The notes beneath the pieces are model-generated. The model had not been told where the DNA came from and searched no databases. It was given only the letters and a program-made list of their open reading frames with translations. A program made the translations under genes and the position numbers. DNA of 64,000 nucleotides, taken from positions 147,326,861-147,390,860 of the forward strand of contig NC_133122.1 in assembly GCF_033568475.1 (NCBI RefSeq), in the 5' to 3' direction. This document shows, piece by piece, positions 34,281 to 46,210 of this stretch; the first letter of the stretch is position 1, and the number at the start of each line of letters is the position of its first letter. The DNA is from Henckelia pumila. Its lineage: Eukaryota; Streptophyta; Magnoliopsida; Lamiales; Gesneriaceae.

Positions 34281-34994
34281 ATGGAGTACAAGCATTTCAG
34301 CCACCCGCACACGTTGACCCTCTACAAAGTGGAGGCGGGGCAGCAGCAGTACCAGTGCCACGGCTGCCAATTGCCGTGCCAAGGCTCCAATATCTTCGCC
34401 TGCTGGAGCTGCAACTTCTTCCTCCACGAGCACTGCGGCAACGCCAACCGATACGTCAAACATCCGTCCCACCCGGAACACCCCCTCGTGCTCTTGCCTT
34501 CACCCACCTACTGCAGCAGCTCGTATCTTTGCAACGGCTGCGGCGCGCCGGGGAGCTCCTTTTCCTACTGCTGCCCCATGTGCGAGGTGGATGTCCATGT
34601 CCATTGCGCGTATCTTCCGCCCAACGTGACCCACAAAGCGCATGAGCATGAGGTATTTCTTAGCTTCAAGCTACCTGATTTTAATGGGGTCCCTGTGCAC
34701 TGCAAGATTTGCGCAAAAGAGCTGAATTCTAAGCATTGGTATTATTTTTGTGAGAAACCCGAGTGTGGTTTTAGGATCCACACCTTTTGTGCTACTAATG
34801 AGGTGAAACCAGGGCTGTATGGAGACAGTCAACCCGATGATCAAGCACAAGTTCAAGTCCAGATCCCGGTATCATGTTCTCAGCCGCAGCCGCCGACGGC
34901 TGAGGATGTTCTTGCTCACTTGTTACGGCTTCAGATCATAGAGGCGCAAATAGCTAACGCCAGCAACCAATCGTCTCTCATGAACAGCTTATAA
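34281..34994 (+). CDS. DC1 (cysteine/histidine-rich C1-like) protein, 237 aa
   Basis: This intronless DC1 protein has three zinc-binding modules. The first opens with HFSHPHTLTLYKV (about residues 5-60) and has CHGCQLPC and CWSCNFFLHEHC. The second (about 65-112) has CNGCGAPGSSFSYCCPMCEVDVHVHC. The third (about 120-170) has CKICAKELNSKHWYYFC. A Gln/Pro-rich linker and a short helix-like tail (EDVLAHLLRLQIIEAQIAN) end it. The first 350 bases are much richer in G and C than the rest of the gene and the surroundings. It shares an upstream region with the minus-strand DC1 gene. Function beyond zinc binding is unknown. Confidence 0.92.
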   Translation: MEYKHFSHPHTLTLYKVEAGQQQYQCHGCQLPCQGSNIFACWSCNFFLHEHCGNANRYVKHPSHPEHPLVLLPSPTYCSSSYLCNGCGAPGSSFSYCCPMCEVDVHVHCAYLPPNVTHKAHEHEVFLSFKLPDFNGVPVHCKICAKELNSKHWYYFCEKPECGFRIHTFCATNEVKPGLYGDSQPDDQAQVQVQIPVSCSQPQPPTAEDVLAHLLRLQIIEAQIANASNQSSLMNSL

Positions 34995-35925
34995 TTAACC
35001 CGTTTGAGTTGAGCCAACAAAGAATGCCTTATCTACTTTGCTTGTTTTAAACATTTACTTTCTTGATGCAAAAATTTCGGAGTTCCTTTCGGAAGTTTCT
35101 TGTATTTCTTATCCCTTTTCAGCAGCATATCATGTGTCGGTAACTTTTTACTGATGAAGAAATCAAACGTGCTTTCAGTTCTTTGTTAGTTAAATTCCAA
35201 GTGGATCTAGCTAGCCTTGCTCATATAACCTCAAATAGCAATTTAAATCAAACGCGAATCCAACTTCCTGACATTGCCTAGCTAATGTGCGCAATCGTGG
35301 GCTAGTGAAGGGGTAATTGCTCGAATTATTTCCAAGGAACAAGAAAATGTGACCAAAAATGAGTGCATGATACACCTTTTCCATTTGCCTGACTCCTAGG
35401 AATCAATGAAGTTGCTCATGATAATATTAGCACTCGACTTGCCTATTATTCTTCTCGAGAAACAACTGGATATTTAATTACACTAGAGTAACATGGGAAA
35501 GTAGCAAGAATAATCTATCTGTTCATGTAAGTGTCCCAGACCAAATCAGAAGGTAGAAAACACAGAAAGAAAGAAACAAGAAAATGGAGCACAAGAATCT
35601 ATTCTTGAACAGTAACAAAACTATCTCCTAAGTTAGAAATTCCTAAGTTCAACTAAAATGCCCGCATTTGACGATTATCTCTATTGTATTAACACGAGTT
35701 TTTCCATAATGGCTATGTTTTTATTCACACACAACCGCGTAGTCTCGAACTTGCACGTTCTCGAAATCTTTGCCTTTACAACGAGGGATGTTCATTCATG
35801 TTCTCCTTTGCCTAAAACCCTATCAAGAGTAGCTCCTTGTTCGTGCAATCTTTTTATACCGACGATCATTCTTCACTCTCTTGTCAGCCCCGCGTCACAT
35901 CACCCTTTGTAAAGTTTATATATGA
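34995..35925. other. Intergenic, nothing recognised
   Basis: The first part is the 3' end of the DC1 gene. The rest is AT-rich with no supported gene; one 84-residue frame at 35658-35912 has no recognisable feature. Confidence 0.5.
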
Positions 35926-36186
35926 TGATAACCCAACAATCATATTTTGAGGAGAAAACCGGGATATCACAAAAAATCATCCATATAAATTGAAACGAAA
36001 GATGAAGAAAATTTCTTGTATTGCTTTGATAATGAAAGAACTATATATACATTACAAAAATATAATGAGATCCTAAAATCAAGCATACACAATATGTCTC
36101 TGCATATTTACAATTCTATATGAAAGGGAACAAATCAATCAATATTGGAAGAAATCCCAGACTTCATGTAGTTCCAAATCTTAACA
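35926..36186 (-). repeat. LTR of Copia remnant F
   Basis: Runs on the plus strand from TGATAACCCAACA to CTTAACA, directly followed by a reversed polypurine tract (CTCCCCCTCAAG). It is therefore the 3' LTR of a minus-strand Copia. The left boundary is a best guess, because the partner LTR was not found. Confidence 0.65.
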
Positions 36187-36300
36187 CTCCCCCTCAAGTT
36201 TGGAATATATGTTGATAATTCCTAACTTGTCAAGTAGCTTCGAAAAACGTGGAGACCCAATGGTTTTTGTGAAAATATCAGCTGGTTGGAGTGAGGTAGG
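36187..36300 (-). pseudogene. Copia remnant F, last residues of pol
   Basis: The minus strand encodes the typical end of a Copia RNase H region (PADIFTKTIGSPRFSKLLDK, ending in a short GIINIYSKLEGEC stretch). The purine tract then precedes the LTR. The fragment is cut off at 36300 by Gypsy D. The rest of this Copia should lie beyond the far end of Gypsy D, outside the window. Confidence 0.85.
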
Positions 36301-36727
36301 TGATGGGTTATGATCCAATTTGATTTTCTCCTGGCCCAAGCCCATCGACTCAATTCATTTGGGTCTCGTATTATTTATTTGGATACTTTATCAAGACCCA
36401 TAAGTTCTTGAAAGCCAATAAGAGGCTCAAGCTCATGAAACTCTCCGACTATCTATAAATAGCTCAAGTCCTCTCATTCTTAAGGTACGCATTCTATAGT
36501 CACATGCTCTAGTTCTCTAGAACGTTTATTGGGAAAATACTGACTTGAGCATCAGAGTGTCTTCGCCTGCATGGAAACCCCCGGCACCACTCACTTTGCT
36601 TTGTAATGCAGGTAACAATCCACGAAATTCGGTCTTTGGAACGGTTCGATTATTAATTAGGCTTCCAGATCTTCACAAGTTGCCCAGATTTTCTCCGATA
36701 TGGTAATATCAATTTTCTGCTACATCA
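36301..36727 (+). repeat. 5' LTR of Gypsy D
   Basis: Begins TGATGGGTTATG and ends GCTACATCA, followed at once by the primer site. A TATA box lies in CTATCTATAAATAGC near 36452. The partner LTR is outside the window, so boundaries rest on the primer site and the break in Copia F. Confidence 0.75.
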
Positions 36728-36730
36728 GTT

Positions 36731-36745
36731 TGGCGCCGTCTGTGG
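36731..36745 (+). other. Primer binding site of Gypsy D
   Basis: TGGCGCCGTCTGTGG starts three bases after the LTR. One base differs from the Copia B site. Confidence 0.75.
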
Positions 36746-36770
36746 AAACTTGTTCACTGCATCATTGAGA

Positions 36771-36778
36771 ATGCATAC
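36771..36778 (+). pseudogene. Start of Gypsy D gag, cut after eight bases by Copia D
   Basis: ATG 36771 opens a frame that continues without a break at 56348 once Copia D and one copy of its target duplication CATAC are left out. Copia D therefore split the third codon of gag. Confidence 0.75.
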
Positions 36779-38656
36779 TGAAAGAGTGGGTGCCCAGTTA
36801 GCCAACTTGTGGCTAAGGGCTTTTATGACTCTATGTAAAACAATCTTTTGTTTAATATAATTTACACTTTTATAATGGCATTGACTTTATCTTTCTTCAT
36901 ATTGTTATATTATGATATACTATTGTTGTTTTGATAAAGACCTTGAATATACTATAGTGTATGTAAGATGTGGTAGCACATGGGGATGGCTATCATGAAA
37001 CGCATCTTATAGTCACTATATATTCTAAACTATTCCTAGTCAATTGAGCCGTCCGCAAATAAGGATAAGGATCGCTCGAGATTGAGACTAGCATTTGCGA
37101 TGCCGAGTACCACGTTTCATTGGTATGGAACATAAAGATGTTCAAAGCATGCAAATGGATATTCATATGATGAATGATCGAACTACCCTATTCGGACTTT
37201 CCAAGTGGTTATCACTTATCGAGTGGATAAAGTCCGCGGTTTTGGTTGTACACCATTAGTCCTTATTACTTGAAACATCATTGAGACTCTATATGCTAGT
37301 ACTGTACTTTGACTCGTTTACCGACTCTATTGGGGTCATCAGGTGTCGGGATTGGGTACAGTTACGACACATATAGGAGTCGATGCTTTGTTGTCAAGGA
37401 TTCACCACATACTCGCGAGTGTGGATATCCTATGCGATCTGAGGAGATATTAGTGTGACGAATCTTTGGCCAGAGTACATGATGTGTTTTAGGTTACTTG
37501 GTATTCCTAGTAACACATGCGATGTCACTAATAGATCTCCAAGATGTTATGCATAGTTATCGAATCTCGAACGACTCTCGATATACCAATGGTTGTTGAT
37601 TCGATCGGGATATATGGTTGAAGGGACCGTACTGTACGCTAACCAAAATCTACTAGTTCTTGCAGGCACTATCAGTAATACCTAGGGAATCATGGGGCGA
37701 TGTTGCTAGGCGCTCTTACCATGATTCGATGGGTAAGTCGGAAATTGTTGTTCCGAGTCACAAGGAGTTGTGAGCCCACGGCTAGCTGTATTCCTGAACC
37801 ATTGAGGGTTACACAAGTAATAGATTACTAAAACCCCGTAGAGATAGTTAAATTTAAAGAGTTAAATTTAATGAAAGAGAAGTTGGACTTCTTAACTAAA
37901 GGGAGTGGGATTTCCTAAAATGACATAGAGATGGGCATTTTTGGAAACCACTGAATTCGGATTCAGAAAAATTATCTTGACTCTAAAAGATGCAGAAATG
38001 GTTTTTGTGCACATTGGTGAAATCAGTTTATCAATCGGAGTCACGATGAATTTTATATTAATTTCTATAACAACGGGTTTGGCTTGTTGGGCTTAAGTTA
38101 TGGATTGTGGGCTTTAAGGAGTTAGAGTCCTGATACAATTATAACTAGAAATTATCTATAAATACATGTAGTGGGTTCGAAAATTGAAGAGAATTCATTC
38201 ATCAAATTTTCGAACACACACATATTATTTTCTAAGGGTTTTTCGAAAATCCTTGTCCCTTTCGGAGAAAATTCGGTCTTGTGATTTTTGTGAAAAATTA
38301 CAATCCGGATTAACAGATCATATCTGTTTATTCTCTACGCAAACTTCTGATTGATTTCTAGTGCAGTCAATCAGAGGGTTTTGTTTTCTATTCGTGGACC
38401 TGATTGAAGAAACGTTCGTTCATCAGTTCCGGGGATATACAACAAGAGCAGATTAAATTCTGTTGGTGTTCATAATCTCGCTTCGAGATTTTAAGGTAAA
38501 ATATTTAATTGTGATTATTTATTTTACTTACACAAATTTAATCATGAAAGTTTTGATACCCAGATATGGAATCGTTCCATATTAATAAAATAAATTTTTT
38601 AAACTTCCGCTGCACCGGGTATCAATTCTAATTGATCTGAACACAGTTTTTCAACA
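36779..38656 (+). repeat. 5' LTR of Copia D
   Basis: Begins TGAAAGAGTGGG and ends GTTTTTCAACA. A TATA-like box lies in TATCTATAAATACATG near 38155. No coding frame was supported. Confidence 0.96.
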
Positions 38657-38657
38657 G

Positions 38658-38671
38658 TGGTATCAGAGCCA
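38658..38671 (+). other. Primer binding site of Copia D
   Basis: TGGTATCAGAGCCA starts one base after the LTR, the initiator tRNA-Met type. Confidence 0.9.
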
Positions 38672-38781
38672 GGTTGCTCAGATCAAACGATTAAATTAAT
38701 CGATTGTACAAAATTTTTAAGCCTCGGTTTTTGAAACAAAACAAATTTTTTTAAAAATTAAATTTTTGACGGGCAAAACAC

Positions 38782-38878
38782 GGGCAGCGATCGGATCGCT
38801 GCCCAGGGCAGCGCACGGCGCTGCCCAGCCCGAGCCCCGGTCGGGGCACGGGCTGCCCGGGATTGTCCCGGGCAGCCC
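38782..38878 (+). repeat. Cluster of strong GC-rich hairpins in the Copia D leader
   Basis: Four hairpins follow each other. One: GGGCAGCGATC with GATCGCTGCCC (38782-38804, one-base loop). Two: GGGCAGCG with CGCTGCCC (38806-38826). Three: GCCCGAGCCCC with GGGGCACGGGC (about 38829-38852, one mismatch). Four: GGGCTGCCCGGG with CCCGGGCAGCCC (38850-38878, five-base loop). The third and fourth overlap and would compete. Surroundings are AT-rich. Confidence 0.85.
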
Positions 38879-39830
38879 GGAAAATTAAAAATTTTAATTT
38901 TTGAAAAAATTTTGAATTTTTGAAATTCTAGTGTTTGATCTGATCGAAAATTGTTTTTGATTAGATCACGAGGCATCGGATCGAATTGTTCGAGTCCGAA
39001 ATTTTTAAAATTGATTTTTGGATAAATTTAAATTTTTGGAAAATTTATAAATTTTATCCGTTAAATTAGATTTTATAAAATTAATTATTTTGGTACAATT
39101 GATGATAAGATATGATCTTATGGATGGATAAGATAAAATATGATTTTATCTTTTAATTATGATGTCATTGCATGTTTATCCAATTATTTTAATTATTGAA
39201 TTAATTATTGGATAAAAGGATGATCGATTGTCATGACCAATGTTTTAGGTGTATGTTAGGTGATTTACATTTGTCTTATTGTTGTTGGTGTTTATTACTG
39301 GGCTTGGTTTATAGCCCAATATGATTGTCATATGTAATAAAAGTGGGCCTGGTTTATGGCCCGTTTCCACCCCTAAAATGTATCCCATATTTGTCATCGA
39401 AATTTATTGTAAATTTATTAGACTTAGTGGGAGACAAAGATTTGAAGAAATGGTGGGCCCAGCAGACAATGAAGACCGAAGAAATGTAAATTGGAAGCAC
39501 AATGTAATAGGATTGCATTGCATACTTACATATCCCCTAGGATTGGACTTAGACTCGTGATTGGCAACCACGGTTCGATTAGTTAATGGGATCGATCATC
39601 CTTAAATAATATATGATATTATTGATGTATGCATGTTTAGACAAAATTGTATGAATCCCGCAAGTATACATAAATTGCATGATGAGACAAATTTTCAAAA
39701 TAAAATCCCTCATTTTAAATATGATTTAAAATTGATATCAAGATAAACAAAAGGAATTTTAAATATTGTTTAAAAATTCCTACCTTCCATCAACGATCAA
39801 TGTATGTGATGCTACCCGCGGATACGGTCC

Positions 39831-40016
39831 GGCTCATATTATTGGAGGGGGCCCGTTCGTCGAAAAGCTGTACATTGGATCGACACATGTTGTAAGTTGG
39901 GTGGAACTCCCATGGGATTGGCTCATATTATTGGGGATCCACATGGAGACCGTCCATCACAACTTAATATTGATGGGTCATCTTGACATGTCACAATAAA
40001 CGGCGTCATATTATTG
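39831..40016 (+). repeat. Three copies of a TCATATTATTGG motif in the leader
   Basis: GGCTCATATTATTGG occurs at 39831-39845 and 39920-39934, and a variant GTCATATTATTGG at about 40005-40017. The spacing is 85-89 bp. Confidence 0.75.
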
Positions 40017-40103
40017 GGACCTTATTGGACATGAGGTAAAAACATGGAGGTTGCTTTGGAAGCAATTGGGCTCTACCTTTTGAAAATTATGGTTGACTGA
40101 TAT

Positions 40104-42791
40104 TGAAACGCCCCTAACTCTCTAATAAATAAATATGCGGAAATTTTTTTTTTTTTTTTTTACTACTAAATAAAATTATGTACATATATGCCCATACATA
40201 TATGCACCGCATAAAATACTTAAAATAAATTCATGACTAAATAAATAAACAATTTAAAAACTTAAATAAAATGCATTCTTTAAATTAAATAAACATCTGA
40301 GTCAACCCTAGAGTTAAAAATATACTGCATAAATAAAATAGTTAAAATGTGTGCATGCACTAAAACATTTAATAAAATATTCCCATAAATCTCAACCACT
40401 AAAAATATAATAAAATGTTTCACATGACATCATGCACGGTGACTCAGAAGCTGTCACGGTCACGGGGCTACTGCCGCACTGCTCATACATCCTCACCACC
40501 GGTAGGAGTAACCTGCTCCTCTACGTACTCACCTGCACCATATCAGTGTAGTGAGCCTAGAGGCCCAACATGCATACTAACAAGGGTTTAAAATAATTTA
40601 AATCAATTTACTACTAATACATACGTATACATGAATGAGCATGCTAAAAAAATTTACATAACATAACTTACTTAAATAAACATAAATACATAATACATAA
40701 CATACATACTTGAGTTGTTGAGCACTTATTTTCTTAACATCGAATGGTCCTATCCGTAAGTGTGACCCATACTTATAGTGCGACTGATCAGTCTAAGAAA
40801 CCATCGTACGAGGCTGGTGGCGAACCACCCATACATAAATGGCAGAAACTGCCCATACATAAATGGCAGAAAACTGCCCATAAATGGCCACACTACTTCA
40901 ATTTCCACCTAAAATATTTTATTTGCTCAACCATAGAAATTAAATCATAGCATAAAAATTGATTTCGTGAATGCATGTACTTAAATAAATTGTGTGTCCT
41001 GCATATATATTTAATTTAATTTTCTTACTAACATATAAATATTAAAATAACTTAAATGCATAAAAATAATTAAATATATAATCAGGACACATGCAATTTT
41101 CTCATGGATGGTTCTGGACTGCTGGCCCTACACTCAAGCCCATTAACTTAAGACTTGGCCCATAAATCAACCAAAGCCCATTAAGACTAACTTAGGCCCA
41201 ATAACACTGTCCCTGACCCAATGGGCCCAAACGCCCATTAACAGGCCCAATAACTTTCATGGGCTCCCAAGCCCATAAAAATTTCTGGCCAACTAAAAAA
41301 AATTTAAATAAAATTATTAAAAGCCCAAAAATAGTTAACTTAACCCAAAATAATTTAATGGAGCCCAAATAAATTAAATAGTACTAATTAATTTTTTTTT
41401 TTGGGAATTTAATTAGTCCATTTAACTCCTAATTAACTTAAAAACTTAAAAATAAAAATACCCGAGCCCAATTAACATAACCCGGACCCGGACCCACTTA
41501 ACTTGACCCACATTATTTTAGACCCGACCCGGACCACTTGACCCGACCCGGATCCACCTAAAACCCTAGACCCGAACCCTATTTTCTTCCTCCCTCTCGG
41601 CCGCCTCGGCTGCGTGAGCAGCAGGCCATCCCGGCCTGCTGCAGCCTAGCTCCGGCCACCGTGGCCGGAGCCCCGCCGGCAGTACCTCCCCAGGGTTCTG
41701 CCGGACCGAACCATACCATGGTTCGCACCCCATGCTGCCTAACCACCGAACACGAAGCCACCTTCCAAGAACCCTAATCTGCGTACCTGCTGAACCCTTT
41801 TTCTGAAAAAGCTTCGGCCTTGGTTCCTAGCCCCCAAACCAACCAGGGCCGACTCACCTAGACCACCTAGGGACCCCGTAGAACCTTAGCCAGCAGCCGT
41901 CCCAGCCATGGATAGCCAAAAACGGGAGCATGAATCAAACAAGTCAAAAAAAAAAAAAAATGAAAGCATAAAAGATGGAAAAATCGAACTTGCTGTCAAA
42001 AAATCTCATGTTCTGATGATAAGCTCTCGCACTCATACATGCACTGATATAGATGTGAAAGATAGAAAGAAACATGCCTTAATACGGGTTTGTAGAGTTT
42101 GAAACGTGTACGACGGGCTTCGGGACGACGGGACAACGACCGGAGGACCTCGAGCTAGAAAGTTCACGGCTAAAACTCCTAGGATGGTGGTGGCCGATGA
42201 TGAAGAAGAAGTATGGAGGGTGACGGCTGAGTGGGAGAGAAAGGAGGTCGGCTAGCTTAGGTTTTTGGGTAGAATAGGTTAAATTTTTTGGTTTAATTAA
42301 AATATAAGCTAACTAATTAAATAAAGAGGTTTTAAAACTAAATAATAAACAACTTAAACTCTAAAAAAAAAAATCTGATAACCTAATTAAAAATCTCGAA
42401 ATATAATTTTAGGGGAATTTTAAAAATACTAAAAAGTCAATATTTTGACTAATTTTGGATAAAAATGACCCCTAAAATTAACTAAAAATTAAATACTTAA
42501 AATTTTGGGGTAATAAAACTCAAAATAATATTTTAAGACTCTAAAAAGGCTCATAAAATAATTTGGCTAAAAAGTTGTCATCTCGTCCGTCCACGGTCCC
42601 GTCTACGCGATTAAATAATAAAAATACTAAAAATCATAAAATTCACTAATTATGGGTTAAATGCTTAAAAATAAATTAAATCATGCATAAATAATTCACA
42701 TAATTATTTAACCCATAAATCATAAATTTAAATAATTAAATATCCTAATTATGCAGGCGGATTTATGTAATTAAAAATACCGGGTGTTACA
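40104..42791 (-). repeat. 3' LTR of Gypsy C
   Basis: 2688 bp. In element orientation it begins TGTAACACCCGG and ends GGGGCGTTTCA. It holds repeats of the CCCGACCCGG and GCCCATTAA types, a GC-rich hairpin region (about 41590-41690) and a short tandem repeat around ACATAAATGGCAGAAACTGC (40834-40880). Confidence 0.96.
41650..41672. repeat. GC-rich hairpin in the Gypsy C LTR
   Basis: GCTCCGGCCAC and GTGGCCGGAGC pair perfectly around one base. AGCAGGCC with GGCCTGCT lies about 25 bp before it. The second copy is in the other LTR near 49186-49208. Confidence 0.8.
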
Positions 42792-42810
42792 ATTCTCCCC
42801 CCCTTAAATT
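42792..42810 (-). other. Polypurine tract of Gypsy C
   Basis: The minus strand reads AATTTAAGGGGGGGAGAAT directly before the 3' LTR. Confidence 0.85.
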
Positions 42811-42836
42811 GAATTTCGTCCTCGAAATTAAAGTAC

Positions 42837-45800
42837 TTACCCGAACATCTCTGGGTAGCGAGTCCTCATATCCTCCTCGGTCTCCCAAGTAGCTTCCTCC
42901 TCCGAGTGATTCAGCCATTGGACTCTGACCATCGGTATGACCCGCGTCCTAAGCCTCCGCTCCTCTCTAGCCAAGATCCGCACTGGTCTCTCCTCGTAAA
43001 CAAGATCTGGTGGCAACTGTAAGGGCTCAAAATCCAATACATGCGACGGGTTGGAGACATATCTCCGAAGCATGGATACATGGAACACGTTGTGCACTGC
43101 CGCTAGCCCTGGAGGTAGAGCTAAACGATAGGCCAACGTGCCAACTCGCTCCAAGATCTCGAATGGCCCTATATATCTCGGATTAAGCTTGCCTCTCCGT
43201 CCAAAACGCGCTACTCCCTTCATAGGTGACACCTTCAAGAATACGTGATCACCTACTGCGAACTCCAAATCGCGTCGTCTGGCATCTGCATAACTCTTCT
43301 GCCGACTCTGCGCAGTCCTCATCCTCTCTCGAATCTGCGTCACGATGTCAGCTGTCTGCTGCACAATCTCCGGACCCAACAAAATCCGCTCACCAACCTC
43401 ATCCCAATGCACCGGAGATCTGCATCTCCTCCCATAAAGTGCTGCATATGGAGCCATACCTATAGACGACTGAAAGCTGTTGTTATAGGTAAACTCCACC
43501 AATGGCAGTCTAGTCTCCCAAGAGCCCCGAAAATCAATGACACAAGCTCTCAGAAGATCCTCGAGAACCTGGATCACTCTCTCAGACTGACCATCTGTCT
43601 GGGGATGAAATGCTGTACTGAACAGAAGCCTAGTCCCCATAGCCGTGTGCAGACTCTTCCAAAACGCAGATGTGAATCTCGGATCTCTGTCTGACACAAT
43701 AGACACTGGTATGCCATGCAGTCTAACAATCTCTCTAATGTAAAGCTCTGCATACTGTGTCAAAGTATAGTTAGTCCTCACCGGCAAGAAATGAGCTGAC
43801 TTGGTGAGTCTATCCACAATCACCCAAATCGCTGTGCAACCTCTGGCACTCCTCGGCAAGCCAACCACAAAGTCCATCGTAATATTCTCCCATTTCCATT
43901 CCGGAATGGGAAGAGGTCTAAGAAGTCCTGCTGGACGCTGATGCTCTGCTTTGACTTGCTGACAAGTCAAGCACTCTGACACCACTCTCCCGATGTCACT
44001 CTTCATCCCAGGCCACCAATACAATAACTGCAAATCTCGGTACATCTTCGTACTTCCGGGGTGAATGGAGTACGGAGATGCATGAGCCTCTGCTAGAATC
44101 TCGGCTCTCAACTGATCAACGCTCGGTACCCACATCCTCCCACGGTACTGAACGATGCCATCCTCCACTGTATACAAGAGATTACCTCTGGCCTCATCTC
44201 TCTGTCTCCATCGCTGTAGCTCCTCATCAGTAGACTGTCCCTCTCTAATCCGATCTCGCAGAACTGGCTGCACTGTCAACACTGACAAGCTCGGTGCATG
44301 GCCACTCGGATAGCACTCCAAACCAAATCTCTGAATCTCGGTCTGTAGTGGTAGCTGTACAGTCAAACATGATATCACTGACGACTTCCGACTCAAAGCA
44401 TCTGCCACTACATTAGCCTTACCCGGATGGTAGCTAATGTCACAGTCGTAGTCCTTAACAAGCTCAAGCCATCTGCGCTGCCTCATGTTCAACTCCTTCT
44501 GGGTGAAGAAGTACTTGAGGCTCTTGTGATCAGTGAAAATCTTGCACTTCTCGCCGTAAAGATAGTGCCTCCAGATTTTCAACGCAAATACCACTGCTGC
44601 AAGCTCCAAATCATGCGTCGGATAGTTCTGCTCATGAATCTTCAACTGTCGCGACGCATATGCGATAACTCTGCCACTCTGCATAAGTACTGCGCCCAAA
44701 CCAAGCTTGGACGCGTCGGTGTACACCACTAACTCCTCATGTGGCACTGTCATAGCTAACACCGGTGCTGAAGTAAGTGCATCCTTCAGCTAATCAAAGC
44801 TCCTCTGACAATCTGGACTCCAACTATACTTCGCGTTCTTCTTGGTCAAGGAAGTCAAGGGTACTGCAATAGAGGAAAAACCCTTGATGAACTTCCTATA
44901 GTATCCTGCTAAACCCAAGAAGCTACGAATCTCCGAAGCATTCTTTGGAATCCCCCAATCCCTCACTGCCTGCACCTTGGACTGATCCACTGCAATCCCA
45001 TCCCTAGAAATAATGTGGCCTAGAAACGCCACCTGCTCCAACCAAAACTCACACTTACTGAACTTTGCAAACAGTCGATGCTCTCTCAAAGTCTGTAAGG
45101 CTGTATGCAAATGCTGTGTATGCTCCTCAATGCTCCTCGAGTAGATCAATATGTCATCAATGAATACAATGACAAACTGATCTAGATACGGCTGGAAGAC
45201 ACGATGCATGAGATCCATAAAAACTGCTGGAGCATTGGTCAACCCAAAGGGCATCACCAAGAACTCATAGTGCCCATATCGTGTCCTAAAGGCAGTCTTA
45301 GACACGTCTGAATCTCTGACTCTCAACTGATGGTAACCAGATCGCAGATCGATCTTGGAGAATACCGAAGCTCCCTGCAACTGATCGAATAAATCCTCTA
45401 TCCTCGGTAGCGGATACTTATTCTTCACTGTGACTCTGTTGAGCTCTCGGTAGTCAATGCACAATCTCATGCTGCCGTCCTTCTTCTTCACAAACAACAC
45501 TGGAGCTCCCCATGGAGAAAAGCTAGGGCGAACAAAGCCCTTCTCCAACAGCTCCTGTATCTGCTCCTTCAACTCTCTCATCTCTGTAGGAGCAAGTCGA
45601 TACGGTGCCTTAGAGATAGGCACAGTATCCGGCAACAACTCAATACTGAACTCCACCTCCCTCACTGGGGGAACTCCTGCAACATCGTCAGGAAAAACAT
45701 CTGGATAGTCACGTACCACCTCTATATCTGATAAAGATCTGCTAGAAACATCTGAGGTAGTGACCACACTAGCCAGAAAACCCTGACATCCACTGCGCAA

Positions 45801-46210
45801 CAGTTTCCTCGCACGAACAAGTGATATCATCTGAGGAATACTGCTAGACTGAGATGCAAAGAAAGTAAACATCTCCCCTCCTGCTGGCTTCACTGTCACT
45901 GTCCTACGCCGGAAATCGATCGATGCTCCATTAACTGATAGCCAGTCCATACCCAAAATCAAGTCAAACCCAGTCAATGGAAGAACCACTAGATCTGCTC
46001 GAATGGAGTGTCCCTGCAACTCCAATGCCAGATCCCTGATGACACTAGTGGTAGTGATAATCTGTCCGGATGGCATGGTAACATCGTAACCACTGTCTAC
46101 AACCTCTGGTGTAATGCCTATCCGTCTGATAAAATCCCGGGAGATAAACGAATGCGTGGCTCCTGAATCTAGCAACGCAAATGTGGAGTTGCCTCCAACT
46201 AGAATTCTCC
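42837..46210 (-). pseudogene. Gypsy C pol, one frame with one nonsense codon
   Basis: From 46210 down, the frame gives protease ([15 protein letters not shown]), reverse transcriptase ([28 protein letters not shown]), RNase H ([14 protein letters not shown]), integrase ([42 protein letters not shown]) and a chromodomain-like end ([20 protein letters not shown]). A TAG at 44790-44792 interrupts the RT/RNase H junction, and no other break was seen. No start codon in this frame precedes the protease; the frame is closed upstream by TGA at 46236-46238. Pol would therefore need to be joined to gag, most simply by removal of 46211-46407. Confidence 0.92.

Larger units (their letters stand above)
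38672..40103 (+). other. Leader of Copia D, left part
   Basis: A non-coding, mostly AT-rich leader of more than 1.4 kb before the Gypsy C insertion. It contains a compact GC-rich hairpin cluster (38782-38878) and three copies of a CATATTATTGG motif (about 39833-40016). Long leaders are usual in Angela/BARE elements. It continues at 50338-50536. Confidence 0.75.

Noticed and set aside
35658..35912. 84-residue frame upstream of Copia F
   Set aside because: No domain, no splice context and no neighbouring exon; likely chance.
39766..39999. 77-residue frame in the Copia D leader
   Set aside because: It is created by the spaced CATATTATTGG repeats; Angela/BARE leaders are non-coding.
40744..40950. 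68-residue frame, repeated at 48279-48485
   Set aside because: It is produced by a short tandem repeat in the Gypsy C LTR; no evidence of coding.
41579..41761. 60-residue Gly/Ala-rich minus frame, repeated at 49115-49297
   Set aside because: It lies in both LTRs of Gypsy C, in a GC-rich hairpin region, with no start context or family features.
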